DNA from: Spirosoma agri
Lineage (GTDB): Bacteria; Bacteroidota; Bacteroidia; Cytophagales; Spirosomataceae
Assembly: GCF_010747415.1 (NCBI RefSeq)
Contig: NZ_JAAGNZ010000002.1
Location: 1,116,001-1,180,000 of the forward strand
Reading direction: 5' to 3'
DNA: 64,000 nt
The position numbers were made by a program, and so were the translations under genes. Below the pieces are notes generated by a model. The model searched no databases. It saw only the letters and a list, made by a program, of their open reading frames with translations, and was not told where the DNA came from. Positions 18,215 through 26,845 of this stretch are shown here, in pieces (the first letter of the stretch is position 1; the number at the start of each line of letters is the position of its first letter).

Positions 18215-18229
18215 TGACGCTGTCTGCTT

Positions 18230-19420
18230 TTAGTTACCCCATACCCGGAACGCTTCGCCCGCGCCAAACGAAGACTGATCGGCGGGTAATTCCATGAACG
18301 CGTCGGCCGCTAACAGATTCGCAAAATCGGCGGAACCTGAACCGGGCAGTGGGTGCGCCAACATCCGACCGTCGGGTTCGGACGTGAGCCGGACCGGCAG
18401 GAAATACGTAACCGCGGGCTTGAACGTAACGGGTGTGGCCAGTTGCGCATAACGTGGCGGGGCGGGTGCTAACCCCAGCGACGCCCGCAGGTAAGGCAAT
18501 ACGTAGCGATACGCGCACAACACCGTTGAAACCGGATTGCCGGGCAGCGCAAAAACTGTCTTGTCGGCGGTCGTGCCGAACCAAAGTGGTTTTCCAGGGC
18601 GCTGAGCGATCTGGTGAAACTGTTTTTGAACACCAAGTTGCGTCAGAACTGCCGGAACGAAATCGGCTTTCCCCGCTGAAACGCCCCCGCTCAAAATCAA
18701 AACATCGTTCGTTTCCAGCAGACTGGCCAATCGGTCGGCCAATACCGCTTCGTCGTCGATGATGTGGTGCAACGTGGCCGATATACCCATCGTCAACAGT
18801 GACGCCCGAAGCATGTAGGTATTCGACCGACGGATCTGGTAGGGGAGGGGCGTTTCATCGACATCCACCAACTCATCACCCGTTGAGATCAGCGCCACGC
18901 GGGGGAGGACAGTGACCGACAAGGTGGCTTGGCCCACTGAAGCAGCTACGGCAATGGCCGACGGATCAAGCCGTGTGCCAACGGGCAGCAATTCATCGCC
19001 TGCCCGGCGATCAACCGCCTGACGGTGAATATGCTGACCCAGCTCAATGCCGCTGATCGTCACCGTTGCCTGACCATCCGTAACTGTTATATCTTCGTAG
19101 CGAACAACCGTATCGATCCCGTCGGGAAGTATCGCGCCTGTCATTACTTCCAGGCAGGCACCTGCGTCGGTTAGGGTTTGCTGCGGTTGCCCGGCCAGCT
19201 GTCGGCCAGCTACGGGGAATATCCGTTGCCCGGTGGCGTAGGTCGAAAACTGAATGCCGATTCCATCCATGGCAACCCGGTTGAAGGGGGGGAAATCGCG
19301 GTCGGCACGAACGGCTTCGCGGAGTGTGCGGCCAGTGGCCTCGGTGAGTAGGACCGTTTCAGCGGGTAGCGTCAACAGGTGCTGTTGAGTGATGGAAAAA
19401 GCGTCGGCAACGGAGAGCAT
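18230..19420 (-). CDS. moeA: Molybdopterin molybdenumtransferase
   Basis: 396 aa, normal length for MoeA. It inserts molybdate into adenylylated molybdopterin. Landmarks are DRDFPPFNRVAMDGIG near residue 40, the MPT-binding core RVALISTGDELVD, LILSGGVSAGKADFVP and the ALPGNPVST loop. It is transcribed away from moaC and mobA across a 122-base gap, so molybdenum cofactor genes flank a shared control region. The nitrilase gene follows closely. Confidence 0.95.
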   Translation of the reverse strand: MLSVADAFSITQQHLLTLPAETVLLTEATGRTLREAVRADRDFPPFNRVAMDGIGIQFSTYATGQRIFPVAGRQLAGQPQQTLTDAGACLEVMTGAILPDGIDTVVRYEDITVTDGQATVTISGIELGQHIHRQAVDRRAGDELLPVGTRLDPSAIAVAASVGQATLSVTVLPRVALISTGDELVDVDETPLPYQIRRSNTYMLRASLLTMGISATLHHIIDDEAVLADRLASLLETNDVLILSGGVSAGKADFVPAVLTQLGVQKQFHQIAQRPGKPLWFGTTADKTVFALPGNPVSTVLCAYRYVLPYLRASLGLAPAPPRYAQLATPVTFKPAVTYFLPVRLTSEPDGRMLAHPLPGSGSADFANLLAADAFMELPADQSSFGAGEAFRVWGN

Positions 19421-19482
19421 AAACAGTGGGAGAATGAACGCACAATGTACGCCGAAAAAACGCTACTCTACAAATGGATGAA

Positions 19483-19490
19483 TACCTTTG
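19483..19490 (+). promoter_or_regulatory. Possible -7 promoter box of moaC
   Basis: TACCTTTG matches TAnnTTTG and lies in the 122-base divergent gap, 52 bases before the moaC ATG. I do not find a TTG at the expected distance upstream, so the call is tentative. Confidence 0.35.
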
Positions 19491-19542
19491 CCTCTTCGCA
19501 GTGCCAGGTGTCTGGCCGATTTAATCACCCGTTGAAAAGCTT

Positions 19543-20031
19543 ATGAGTACGTTATCGCACCTTGACGCAAACGGCAACCCGGCGATGGTCGATGTGGGGG
19601 CCAAAACCAGTAGTCGCCGAACGGCCCGCGCCCGCAGTGTGGTCGCGTTGGGCCCCGACATCATGCAGCATCTAAGTAAGTCTGGCTTGTCTGGTTCTGA
19701 TATTCAAACGAAAAAAGGGCCTGTTTTTCAGACGGCGATCATTGCCGGTACGATGGCAGCCAAACGAACCGACGACCTGATTCCGCTTTGCCACTCCCTC
19801 GGACTCGACAGTTGCCAGATCATAATCACGACCGATGGGCCAGATGCCATTATCGACTGTCTGGTGTCGACCGAAGGAAAAACCGGCGTCGAAATGGAAG
19901 CACTGGTCGGCGCATCGGTGGCTGCATTGACCATCTACGACATGTGCAAAGCCCTGTCGCATGACATTGTGATCAAGGAAACTAAATTGATGGAAAAAAC
20001 AGGTGGAAAACGGGATTTCAAGCGGGCGTAA
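19543..20031 (+). CDS. moaC: Cyclic pyranopterin monophosphate synthase
   Basis: 162 aa, typical size. MoaC converts the product of MoaA into cPMP in the first stage of molybdenum cofactor synthesis. The signature DLIPLCHSL is present, as are GVEMEALVGAS and the catalytic region YDMCKALSHDIVI with Asp and Lys in place. MoaA itself is not in the window. The last 29 bases overlap mobA in another frame, which suggests tight coupling. Confidence 0.95.
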   Translation: MSTLSHLDANGNPAMVDVGAKTSSRRTARARSVVALGPDIMQHLSKSGLSGSDIQTKKGPVFQTAIIAGTMAAKRTDDLIPLCHSLGLDSCQIIITTDGPDAIIDCLVSTEGKTGVEMEALVGASVAALTIYDMCKALSHDIVIKETKLMEKTGGKRDFKRA

Positions 20032-20605
20032 ACTCAGTGGCCTTGTGCTGATTGGCGGGCGCAGTACGCGTATGGGTCAGGATAAATCGGTACTGACCTA
20101 CCACCATAAACCCCAGCGCGAACACATGACTGATCTGCTTCTGCCGTATTGCGATACGGTGTTCTGGTCGGTCAACCCGGGGCAGGCGGCTGAACTGACC
20201 GACTCGGCGCAGCCCCTGATCGTGGACGCATTTGCCAATCTGGTCGGTCCAATGAATGGAATTTTATCCGCGTTTCAGATCGCGCCCGATGCTGCCTGGC
20301 TGGTGGTGGCTTGCGATATGCCGCTGCTGACGACGCGCTCCTTCGATGCGCTGGTCGGGGGGCGTGATGCGTCGAAGCCGGCGACCGCTTTTTACGATTC
20401 TGACGGTCGGTTTCCGGAACCGTTGCTCTGCATCTGGGAACCACTGATCCTGCCGACTCTGCAAAACGCTGTTGCGGCTGGCCGTTATTCACCCCGTCAG
20501 ATGCTGATGATCACCGATGCCCACCTGCTGACCGCTCCCGACATTCGTGAGCTGGTGAACATCAACGATCCCGCTGCGCAGGCTGCGCTAAAACATCGGT
20601 CCTAA
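20003..20605 (+). CDS. mobA: Molybdenum cofactor guanylyltransferase
   Basis: 200 aa from a GTG at 20003 inside moaC. No later start precedes the nucleotide-binding loop, so the overlap is real. The GTP/Mg motif LIGGRSTRMGQDKS is followed by VVACDMPLL, the metal-binding Asp region. It attaches GMP to molybdopterin, making the bis-MGD form used by DMSO-reductase-family enzymes. No such enzyme is encoded in the window. Confidence 0.92.
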   Translation: MENGISSGRKLSGLVLIGGRSTRMGQDKSVLTYHHKPQREHMTDLLLPYCDTVFWSVNPGQAAELTDSAQPLIVDAFANLVGPMNGILSAFQIAPDAAWLVVACDMPLLTTRSFDALVGGRDASKPATAFYDSDGRFPEPLLCIWEPLILPTLQNAVAAGRYSPRQMLMITDAHLLTAPDIRELVNINDPAAQAALKHRS

Positions 20606-20634
20606 GCCAGAGGTTTACAGGAAAACGCTATGCG

Positions 20635-21243
20635 ATGAATCCATTCAGACGATTACTGTTCGCTGCCGGGTCCGTGCTTTTGGGGACGGCGGCGCCCGCT
20701 CAGCGGGTTACGCCTTCACCCGAACTGCGCGACTTTAGTGAGCAGCGGATTCGGCACCAGAAAACGCTTGGGCTGACGCTGGGCGGTTACGCACTGGCGA
20801 ATATTGCGGTTGGTAGTATTGCCGCTGGTCAAGCATCGGGTGAGACGAAGTATTTTCACCAAATGAATGTATACTGGAATCTCGTCAATCTGGGCATTGC
20901 GGGAGTCGGTTTGTTGGGCTCACGAAAAGCAGATGCCAAGGGCGAAACGCTGGCGCAGGCCGTCCGACGGCACGAAACCATGAAGCAAATCCTGCTGCTG
21001 AACGTGGGGTTAGATGTTGCGTATGTCGTGGGTGGGGCGTATCTGCGCGAACGCAGTCAATCGCATCCCGACAAGAGCGATCAGTTGCAGGGATATGGTA
21101 AATCGATTATGATACAGGGTGGGTTCCTGTTCGCGTTCGATCTGGTTAACTACGTTATTTTTAAAAACAGGGGTGACAAACAAGAGGTCAAACTCATATC
21201 CGCCGGCCCGATGGGTGTAGGGATCGTTGTGCCAATCAAGTAA
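20635..21243 (+). CDS. DUF6992-like small membrane protein
   Basis: 202 aa with a signal peptide (to about residue 22), then four hydrophobic stretches at roughly 45-65, 80-98, 118-140 and 155-178 separated by charged loops. Phrases such as YFHQMNVYWNLVNLGIA and MIQGGFLFAFDLVNY resemble the DUF6992 family of Bacteroidota as I remember it. Function is unknown. It starts 30 bases after mobA, so it may be co-transcribed by proximity only. Confidence 0.65.
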   Translation: MNPFRRLLFAAGSVLLGTAAPAQRVTPSPELRDFSEQRIRHQKTLGLTLGGYALANIAVGSIAAGQASGETKYFHQMNVYWNLVNLGIAGVGLLGSRKADAKGETLAQAVRRHETMKQILLLNVGLDVAYVVGGAYLRERSQSHPDKSDQLQGYGKSIMIQGGFLFAFDLVNYVIFKNRGDKQEVKLISAGPMGVGIVVPIK

Positions 21244-21344
21244 CGGTTAGGGTTGTAGGGGTCTGGTTAATCGCTGAACTTATCGGTGTGAGGCTCGGTT
21301 TTGCGATAATTCACTAATCGCACTAGCGCTCCGGCGCAGGAGAC

Positions 21345-22130
21345 ATGAAAGACCATTTACTGCCTTTTCAATCGTTTATTGATAACGCTATTGCGCTGCT
21401 TTGTAACGACCCGGATGCCATCGGATTAGCCGTTGGCGGCTCCTGGATAACAGGCGCTATGGATGCCTACTCGGATCTCGATCTGGTACTGATAACAGCC
21501 AACGCTGTAGCGCCAGATGAGAATGCGATGCGCGCTTACGCATCCCGGTTCGGTACGCTGTTATCGTCGTTTCGGGGTGATCACGTTGGTGAGCCGCGCT
21601 TGCTGATTGCGTTGTACGAATCACCTTTGCTGCATGTCGATATTAAGTTTTTGACCATCGATGAATTTGACCAGCGTGTCGAAGACCCGGTCATTGTCTG
21701 GGAACGCGATGGTGCATTGACGAGCGTTCTTCAACAGTCGCAGGCTCTGTATCCACCCTTTGATTACCAGCGGACCGAAGATCGCTTCTGGATATGGATG
21801 CACTATGCGGCCTTGAAAGTTGGACGGGGTGAGTATTTTGAGGCTATGGATTTCCTTTCGTTTGTGCGAAATGTAGTGCTTGGGCCTATGCTGCACCTGA
21901 AAAAAGGGAGTCTGCCCAGAGGGGTACGACGACTGGAAACTATTGCTGATCCCGCAGATTTGGTGAGCTTGATACAAACCATCGCGACGCCTGACCGAAA
22001 TGCGTTAGTTGACAGTCTACAGGCCTGTGTCCGTTTATACCTTGCGTTGCGTGATGTACAGGCTCCGGCTGCATTGCACCGGAACGATGCGGCACAGAAG
22101 GCCGTTATGACTTATTTGACCACAGTTTAG
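21345..22130 (+). CDS. Minimal-type nucleotidyltransferase domain protein
   Basis: 261 aa. The N-terminal motif GGSWITGAMDAYSDLDLVLI is the GS...DxD signature of the DNA polymerase beta-like nucleotidyltransferase fold, as in streptomycin/kanamycin adenylyltransferases. A possible third acidic residue sits in VDIKFL. The C-terminal helical half (HYAALKVGRGEYFEAMDFLSF) resembles the HEPN-like half of aminoglycoside nucleotidyltransferases. Substrate unknown; calling it a resistance gene would go beyond the evidence. A good Shine-Dalgarno (AGGAG) lies 6 bases before the ATG. guaD begins 3 bases after its stop. Confidence 0.8.
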   Translation: MKDHLLPFQSFIDNAIALLCNDPDAIGLAVGGSWITGAMDAYSDLDLVLITANAVAPDENAMRAYASRFGTLLSSFRGDHVGEPRLLIALYESPLLHVDIKFLTIDEFDQRVEDPVIVWERDGALTSVLQQSQALYPPFDYQRTEDRFWIWMHYAALKVGRGEYFEAMDFLSFVRNVVLGPMLHLKKGSLPRGVRRLETIADPADLVSLIQTIATPDRNALVDSLQACVRLYLALRDVQAPAALHRNDAAQKAVMTYLTTV

Positions 22131-22133
22131 CAA

Positions 22134-22640
22134 ATGCAACAGCAGCAAATAAAGACGAGTCAGCCCCTGGCTAACGACGATGATTTTTTGCGGGAAGCCA
22201 TCCGGCTGGCTCGCGAGGGTATGATGTCCGGACAGGGCGGTCCCTTTGGTTCGGTTATTGTACGCAACGGCGAAATTGTTGGCCGGGGTAGCAACCAGGT
22301 GACCTCGACAAACGACCCGACTGCACATGCTGAGGTCGTTGCCATCCGCGATGCCTGCCAAAAGCTGGGCACGTTTCAGTTGGACGGCTGTACACTCTAT
22401 GCCTCCTGCGAACCGTGCCCGATGTGCCTGGGCGCTATCTACTGGGCGCGGCCCAGCCGAATTGTTTACGGGGCTTTTCATTACGACGCGGCCCGTGCCG
22501 GGTTTGATGATCATTTCATTTACAGTGAGTTAGAGAAACCCCGCGAGGAGCGTCGCATTCCGATGCAGCAAGTGTTGCGCGACGAAGCCAACGTTGTCTT
22601 CAACGAGTGGATTGCCCAGGAAAAACGAATAGCCTATTGA
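22134..22640 (+). CDS. guaD: Guanine deaminase (CMP/dCMP deaminase fold)
   Basis: 168 aa. The zinc site is TAHAEV (His plus catalytic Glu) and CEPCPMC. It differs from tRNA adenosine deaminase TadA by the C-terminal segment AGFDDHFIYSELEKPREERR, which closely follows B. subtilis GuaD, whose tail closes over the guanine. It would turn guanine into xanthine in purine salvage. A long palindrome follows 12 bases after the stop. It shares a transcript with the nucleotidyltransferase gene upstream; no functional link is obvious. Confidence 0.85.
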   Translation: MQQQQIKTSQPLANDDDFLREAIRLAREGMMSGQGGPFGSVIVRNGEIVGRGSNQVTSTNDPTAHAEVVAIRDACQKLGTFQLDGCTLYASCEPCPMCLGAIYWARPSRIVYGAFHYDAARAGFDDHFIYSELEKPREERRIPMQQVLRDEANVVFNEWIAQEKRIAY

Positions 22641-22652
22641 TGAAACCAATCC

Positions 22653-22722
22653 GACGGGATTTACCTGATTAACCGGATTTGGCTTCTCAAGACTAAATCC
22701 TGTTAATCAGGTAAATCCCGTC
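22653..22722. terminator. 28-base-arm palindrome between guaD and kdnA
   Basis: The arm at 22653-22680 pairs with 22695-22722 at 27 of 28 positions around a 14-base loop. The core reads ATTTACCTGATTAA and its complement. No T-run follows directly, so it may be a 3'-end stabiliser or a dispersed repeat rather than a classical terminator. It separates the purine gene from the Kdo8N operon promoter. Confidence 0.75.
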
Positions 22723-22736
22723 AAAGAGAAAAACTG

Positions 22737-22744
22737 TACTTTTG
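22737..22744 (+). promoter_or_regulatory. Probable -7 promoter box of the kdn-kds operon
   Basis: TACTTTTG matches TAnnTTTG 18 bases before the kdnA ATG and just after the palindrome. No TTG is found at the ideal -33 position because the palindrome occupies it. Transcription start near 22750 is inferred. Confidence 0.45.
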
Positions 22745-22762
22745 TAAAAAACTGATTACGTT

Positions 22763-23968
22763 ATGCCAGGAATGGAATTCTTCGGAGCGGACGAGCGCAA
22801 AGAAATCAACGATGTGCTGGAGACCGGCATCCTGTTTCGATACAATCACGAAGCGATACGCAACAATATTTACAAAGCCCGCGAGTTTGAGGCTGAGGTT
22901 GCTAAACTAGTCGGCGCGACATACGCCCATGCCGTATCGAGCGGTTCCACGGCGGCTTTGTGCGCTATGGTCGCAGCTGGCATTGGCGCGGGCGATGAGG
23001 TAATCGTCCCCCCGTTCACGTACATTGCGACTATCGAAGCGGTCCTGATGGTGGGCGCACTACCTGTTTTTGCCGACATCGACGAGACGCTTTGCCTAAG
23101 TGCCGATGGCATCCGGAAGGCTATCACACCCCGTACCAAAGGTGTTTGTCTGGTGCACATGTGTGGACAAATGGCGGATATGGACGCTATCATGGCGGTC
23201 ATTAATGAGCATAACCTCGTGTTGGTCGAAGATGCCGGACAGGCTATGGGCGCGAGCTACAAAGGCGTGTCGACAGGCTTGTGGGGTAAAACCGGCGCTT
23301 ATTCGTTCGATTTTTTCAAGATTGCTACGGCTGGCGAAGGAGGTATCATGGTCACAAATGATGAGAAGGCTTACAACTATGCTGACTCGTACTCGGACCA
23401 CGGCCACGACCATATTGGCTCTAACCGGGGTATGGAACAACATCCGGTTTTGGGTTTCAACTACCGGATCAGCGAACTTCACGCAGCGGTTGGTCTAGTC
23501 CAAACGCGCCGGGTGCCGGAGATTATTCAGAACAATAATGCGCATAAAAAGCAGCTCATGACGGCATTGGGTCAGGTGCCGGGTGTTTCGTTTGCCCGCA
23601 TTCCCGACACGAATGGCGACTCGGCTACGTTCCTGAATTTACTCTTACCGGATACCGAAACGGCTGGCCGGTTTGTTGCCGAACTAAATGCCGCTGGCGT
23701 TGGTGGATTCAACTACTGGTTCACGAATATGTACCACTTCATCAACCAGTGGGACCATATCAAAGAGATGCGTACGGCTTCGGCTTTGCCCATCGAAAAA
23801 TTCGGCGCTCCGCAAGACTACAATAACCTTGATATTCCGAATGCACAAGCGGTGATCGGTCGGCTGGTTTCGTTTGGTATTCGCGCTACGTGGACAAACG
23901 ATGAAGTCGCTGCGCTGGCGGCAAACATCGAAGCGGCCGCTCGGAAAGCAACCCTGGTAGAAGCGTAA
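22763..23968 (+). CDS. kdnA: 8-amino-3,8-dideoxy-Kdo transaminase
   Basis: 401 aa, PLP-dependent DegT/DnrJ/EryC1 fold. The PLP-binding Lys186 sits in SFDFFKIATAGEGG and the pyridine-binding Asp157 in VEDAGQAMG. In Shewanella, KdnA aminates the C8 aldehyde that KdnB makes from Kdo, giving Kdo8N. The assignment here rests on fold plus context: the next gene is a KdnB-type dehydrogenase and then come three Kdo synthesis genes. Taken alone it could be any sugar aminotransferase; in this row KdnA is by far the best reading. Confidence 0.87.
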   Translation: MPGMEFFGADERKEINDVLETGILFRYNHEAIRNNIYKAREFEAEVAKLVGATYAHAVSSGSTAALCAMVAAGIGAGDEVIVPPFTYIATIEAVLMVGALPVFADIDETLCLSADGIRKAITPRTKGVCLVHMCGQMADMDAIMAVINEHNLVLVEDAGQAMGASYKGVSTGLWGKTGAYSFDFFKIATAGEGGIMVTNDEKAYNYADSYSDHGHDHIGSNRGMEQHPVLGFNYRISELHAAVGLVQTRRVPEIIQNNNAHKKQLMTALGQVPGVSFARIPDTNGDSATFLNLLLPDTETAGRFVAELNAAGVGGFNYWFTNMYHFINQWDHIKEMRTASALPIEKFGAPQDYNNLDIPNAQAVIGRLVSFGIRATWTNDEVAALAANIEAAARKATLVEA

Positions 23969-24000
23969 AGTCTTTATAACCAATACGGTTTAACAACACA

Positions 24001-25104
24001 ATGGTAGCAACGCCAACACCAACTATACACAAAAATTTCAAGGGGGTCGAGAAAACCGTTTACGGACGGGGTAGTTTCGGGCAACTTGATGCTATTCTGG
24101 CTCCGCATCGTGCCGACAACGAAGGCTATTTTGTCTTTCTGGTCGACAATTACTTCAAGGGCAAACCGCTCGAAGGGCAGGTTCCGGCTCATGCCGAAGA
24201 TCTGAGTTATTACATCAGCGTCGAAGAACACGAGCCCACAACCGATCAGATCGATCAGCTCCGCGATGAGATTCTGGCCAAAAAAGGGCTGCCATCGGGC
24301 GTTGTTGGTATCGGCGGTGGTAGCATCATGGACATTGCCAAAGCGCTGTCGCTGATGCTGACCAACGAAGGATCATCGACGCTCTATCAGGGCCTGAACC
24401 TGATCAAAAAGCCAGGGGTTTACCACGTTGGTGTACCGACCATTTCGGGAACGGGCGCTGAGGTGTCGATGACGGCTGTACTGACCGGTCCGGTTAAAAA
24501 ACTTGGCCTGAAGTGCGAATGGACCGTGTTCAACCAGATCGTGCTCGACCCCGAACTGATTGCCAGCGTGCCCCGTAACTGGTGGTTCTACACCGGTATG
24601 GATACCTACATCCACTGCGTAGAATCGGAGAATGGTCGACTGAACAACGCCTATTCACACGCCTATGCCGAGCAGTCGATGAAGCTTTGCCGGGAAGTGT
24701 ATCTGGGCGAACACTCCGGTCAGACCCCCGAAAACGACGACAAACTGATGGTTGCTTCGATGATGGGCGGGCTTAGCCTGACCTACTCTGAGGTGGGCGT
24801 TTGCCATGCGTTGAGCTACGGACTGTCGAAGATTCTGGGAACCCGCCACTGCTATGCCAACTGCCTGATCATGAATCACCTCGAGGATTACTATCCGCAG
24901 GGCGTTGCTGAGTTCAAGGAAATGGTCGCCTATCACCAGATCGACCTGCCGCAGGGCTTGTCCAAAGACTGGAGCGACGATACAATCACGCAGATGGCGC
25001 ACGTATCGTACAATCTGCCGCACATGTGGCTACACGCTATCGGCGACAACTGGCAGGAGGTCATCACCATTGATGTACTGAAAGATCTGTTCCGGCGGCT
25101 ATAA
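24001..25104 (+). CDS. kdnB: Kdo 8-oxidase / iron-containing alcohol dehydrogenase
   Basis: 367 aa of the iron-dependent alcohol dehydrogenase family. The nucleotide-binding GIGGGSIMDIAKA and PTISGTGAEVS are present. Metal ligands are supplied by GMDTYIHCVES (Asp and His) and by the two later histidines in VCHALSYG and GTRHCYAN. KdnB oxidises the C8 alcohol of Kdo to an aldehyde for KdnA. It begins 32 bases after kdnA and is followed 23 bases later by kdsA. The acceptor or cofactor preference cannot be read from the sequence. Confidence 0.87.
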   Translation: MVATPTPTIHKNFKGVEKTVYGRGSFGQLDAILAPHRADNEGYFVFLVDNYFKGKPLEGQVPAHAEDLSYYISVEEHEPTTDQIDQLRDEILAKKGLPSGVVGIGGGSIMDIAKALSLMLTNEGSSTLYQGLNLIKKPGVYHVGVPTISGTGAEVSMTAVLTGPVKKLGLKCEWTVFNQIVLDPELIASVPRNWWFYTGMDTYIHCVESENGRLNNAYSHAYAEQSMKLCREVYLGEHSGQTPENDDKLMVASMMGGLSLTYSEVGVCHALSYGLSKILGTRHCYANCLIMNHLEDYYPQGVAEFKEMVAYHQIDLPQGLSKDWSDDTITQMAHVSYNLPHMWLHAIGDNWQEVITIDVLKDLFRRL

Positions 25105-25127
25105 ATTTATTCTAACTGTTGACTACA

Positions 25128-25979
25128 ATGTCTCAAAAAATCGTTCGCGTTGGCGACATCGAATGCGGGTCGGATGAGTTGTTCCTCATTTCCGGACCTT
25201 GCGTTATTGAAGACGAAAAAATCATGATGACGGTAGCCGAACAACTCCGGGAAATCCAGGAGCGGGTTGGCATCAAGATCATTTACAAATCGTCGTTCCA
25301 GAAAGATAATCGGTCCAGCCTGAACTATTACAATGGCCCTGGTATCGACAAAGGCATGAAGATTCTGGCTAAGGTAAAGGAGCAGTTCGGCTTTCCATTG
25401 CTGACCGATGTGCACTATCCTGACCAGTGCGCACCCGCTGCCGACGTAGTTGATGTCCTGCAAATTCCGGCTTATCTCTGTATGCAGACCATGCTCGTGG
25501 TGGCAGCGGCAAAAACGGGAAAAGTCGTGAACATCAAACACGGTCAGTTCCTGGCTCCGGAAAATATGAAGCATCCGGTCAAAAAAGTCGAAGATTCCGG
25601 CAATGACCAGATCATCCTGACCGAGCGCGGTTATACCTTCGGTTACAACGACTTAGTGGTTGATCCGCGCAGTTTCTACCACATGGCACGCACTAACTAC
25701 CCCGTGGTGTTCGACGTAACCCATGCCATCCGGAAATACGGGATTCCATCGGCTGATGCTAAAGGCGGAGCACGGGAATACCTGCCCGTATTGGCTCGGG
25801 CGGGGGTGGCTGCGGGTGTTGATGGGTTGTTCGTGGAAACGCACACCTGCCCATCGGAGGCCCTTTGCGATGCCGCCAGCCAATTGGATATTCGCTATCT
25901 GGAGGAATTTTTGAAGCCTTTGCTCGAACTGCACGCAGTCGAAGTAAAATACCGGAACACGTTACCAGAACTAGCTTAA
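25128..25979 (+). CDS. kdsA: 3-deoxy-8-phosphooctulonate synthase
   Basis: 283 aa from the ATG at 25128 (a TTG at 25119 is less likely). It condenses PEP with arabinose 5-phosphate to Kdo 8-phosphate. ISGPCVIED near residue 22 has the Cys that marks the metal-dependent class, where the E. coli metal-free enzyme has Asn. YKSSFQKDNRSS binds the aldose. Further conserved pieces are LTDVHYP, NIKHGQFLAP, VFDVTHA and DGLFVETH. It is the third gene of the Kdo8N row; arabinose-5-phosphate isomerase (kdsD) is absent from the window. Confidence 0.96.
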   Translation: MSQKIVRVGDIECGSDELFLISGPCVIEDEKIMMTVAEQLREIQERVGIKIIYKSSFQKDNRSSLNYYNGPGIDKGMKILAKVKEQFGFPLLTDVHYPDQCAPAADVVDVLQIPAYLCMQTMLVVAAAKTGKVVNIKHGQFLAPENMKHPVKKVEDSGNDQIILTERGYTFGYNDLVVDPRSFYHMARTNYPVVFDVTHAIRKYGIPSADAKGGAREYLPVLARAGVAAGVDGLFVETHTCPSEALCDAASQLDIRYLEEFLKPLLELHAVEVKYRNTLPELA

Positions 25980-25980
25980 T

Positions 25981-26044
25981 GATGTAGGGTATTGGGCATA
26001 GGATCTATCAACCAGATCCTATGCCCAATTCCTACATCTTTTTT
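25981..26044 (+). terminator. Strong hairpin plus T6 between kdsA and the kdsC-like gene
   Basis: The arm 25981-26005 pairs with 26015-26038 with one mismatch/bulge around a 9-base loop, and six T residues follow at 26039-26044, directly before the ATG. It has all marks of an intrinsic terminator but stands inside the operon, so it may lower expression of the distal genes. Confidence 0.8.
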
Positions 26045-26752
26045 ATGATTGATATCGAACAGACTTTTACGGCGCTTGGCGGCCAATTTGTAACAGCTCC
26101 CGACGTACTGACTGAGAAGCTCAAGGCCGTTCGGGCCATCGTGTTCGACTGGGATGGCGTGTTCAACGACGGGGTCAAAACCGAAGCGGGCAGCAGTTCG
26201 TTCAGTGAGGTCGATTCGATGGGTACCAACCTGCTCCGATTTGGTTTCTGGCTGCATCATGGAGGGCAATTGCCCGCCGTTGCGATCATCACGGGCGTGA
26301 TCAACGGCCTGGCCGATGCCCTCGTACGTCGGGAACATTTTCATGCCTGTTATTCACAGGCTAAGAACAAGGTAGAGGTGCTGGCTCATTTTCTGGATCA
26401 GCACAAGCTACAACCGAGCGAAGTCGCGTTTTTTTTCGATGATGCCCTCGATCTGTCCGTTGCCCAAGTCGCTGGCGTGCGCATCATGGTGCGTCGGAAT
26501 GCCAACCCACTGTTTACCGATTATGTGATTCGCAACGGGTACGCCGATTACGTGACGGGTAATGAGAGCGGTCATTTTGCGGTGCGTGAAGGGTGTGAAC
26601 TGATGTTAGGATTGCTCGGTCAGTTCGATTCCGTCATGGGTGAACGACTGCGCTACCGACCCGTTTATGACCAGTATTACCAGCAGCGGCAAGCCATCGA
26701 ACCCAGCTACTGGCTCGTCGGACCGGATGGCCCGGAACCTAAAACCGTGTAA
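26045..26752 (+). CDS. kdsC: HAD-family phosphatase, KdsC-like (Kdo 8-phosphate phosphatase)
   Basis: 235 aa from the ATG at 26045. A start at 26021 would lie inside the terminator stem and is rejected. The nucleophile motif is VFDWDGVFNDG with the DxD pair, and motif IV is FFFDDALDLSVAQVAGV. The protein is longer than classical KdsC (about 180 aa), with an N-terminal extension of about 30 residues and a C-terminal tail of about 50 (RPVYDQYYQQRQ). Its place between kdsA and kdsB makes Kdo 8-phosphate the likely substrate. Assignment by position and fold, not by close likeness. Confidence 0.75.
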   Translation: MIDIEQTFTALGGQFVTAPDVLTEKLKAVRAIVFDWDGVFNDGVKTEAGSSSFSEVDSMGTNLLRFGFWLHHGGQLPAVAIITGVINGLADALVRREHFHACYSQAKNKVEVLAHFLDQHKLQPSEVAFFFDDALDLSVAQVAGVRIMVRRNANPLFTDYVIRNGYADYVTGNESGHFAVREGCELMLGLLGQFDSVMGERLRYRPVYDQYYQQRQAIEPSYWLVGPDGPEPKTV

Positions 26753-26845
26753 ATAAATGCTAGATACTGGATGAAGGATACTAGGTTGTTCTACGAATAG
26801 CGTCCATAATCCGGTGTTTAAAATCTCACATTCATTAAGCCAATT

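Noticed and set aside
21345..22130. Aminoglycoside resistance gene
   Set aside because: The nucleotidyltransferase signature is present, but the rest is not close enough to a known resistance enzyme, and there is no mobile context.
22763..25104. Generic sugar aminotransferase and dehydrogenase for O-antigen
   Set aside because: Possible by fold, but direct linkage to kdsA, a phosphatase and kdsB makes the KdnA/KdnB reading much stronger.
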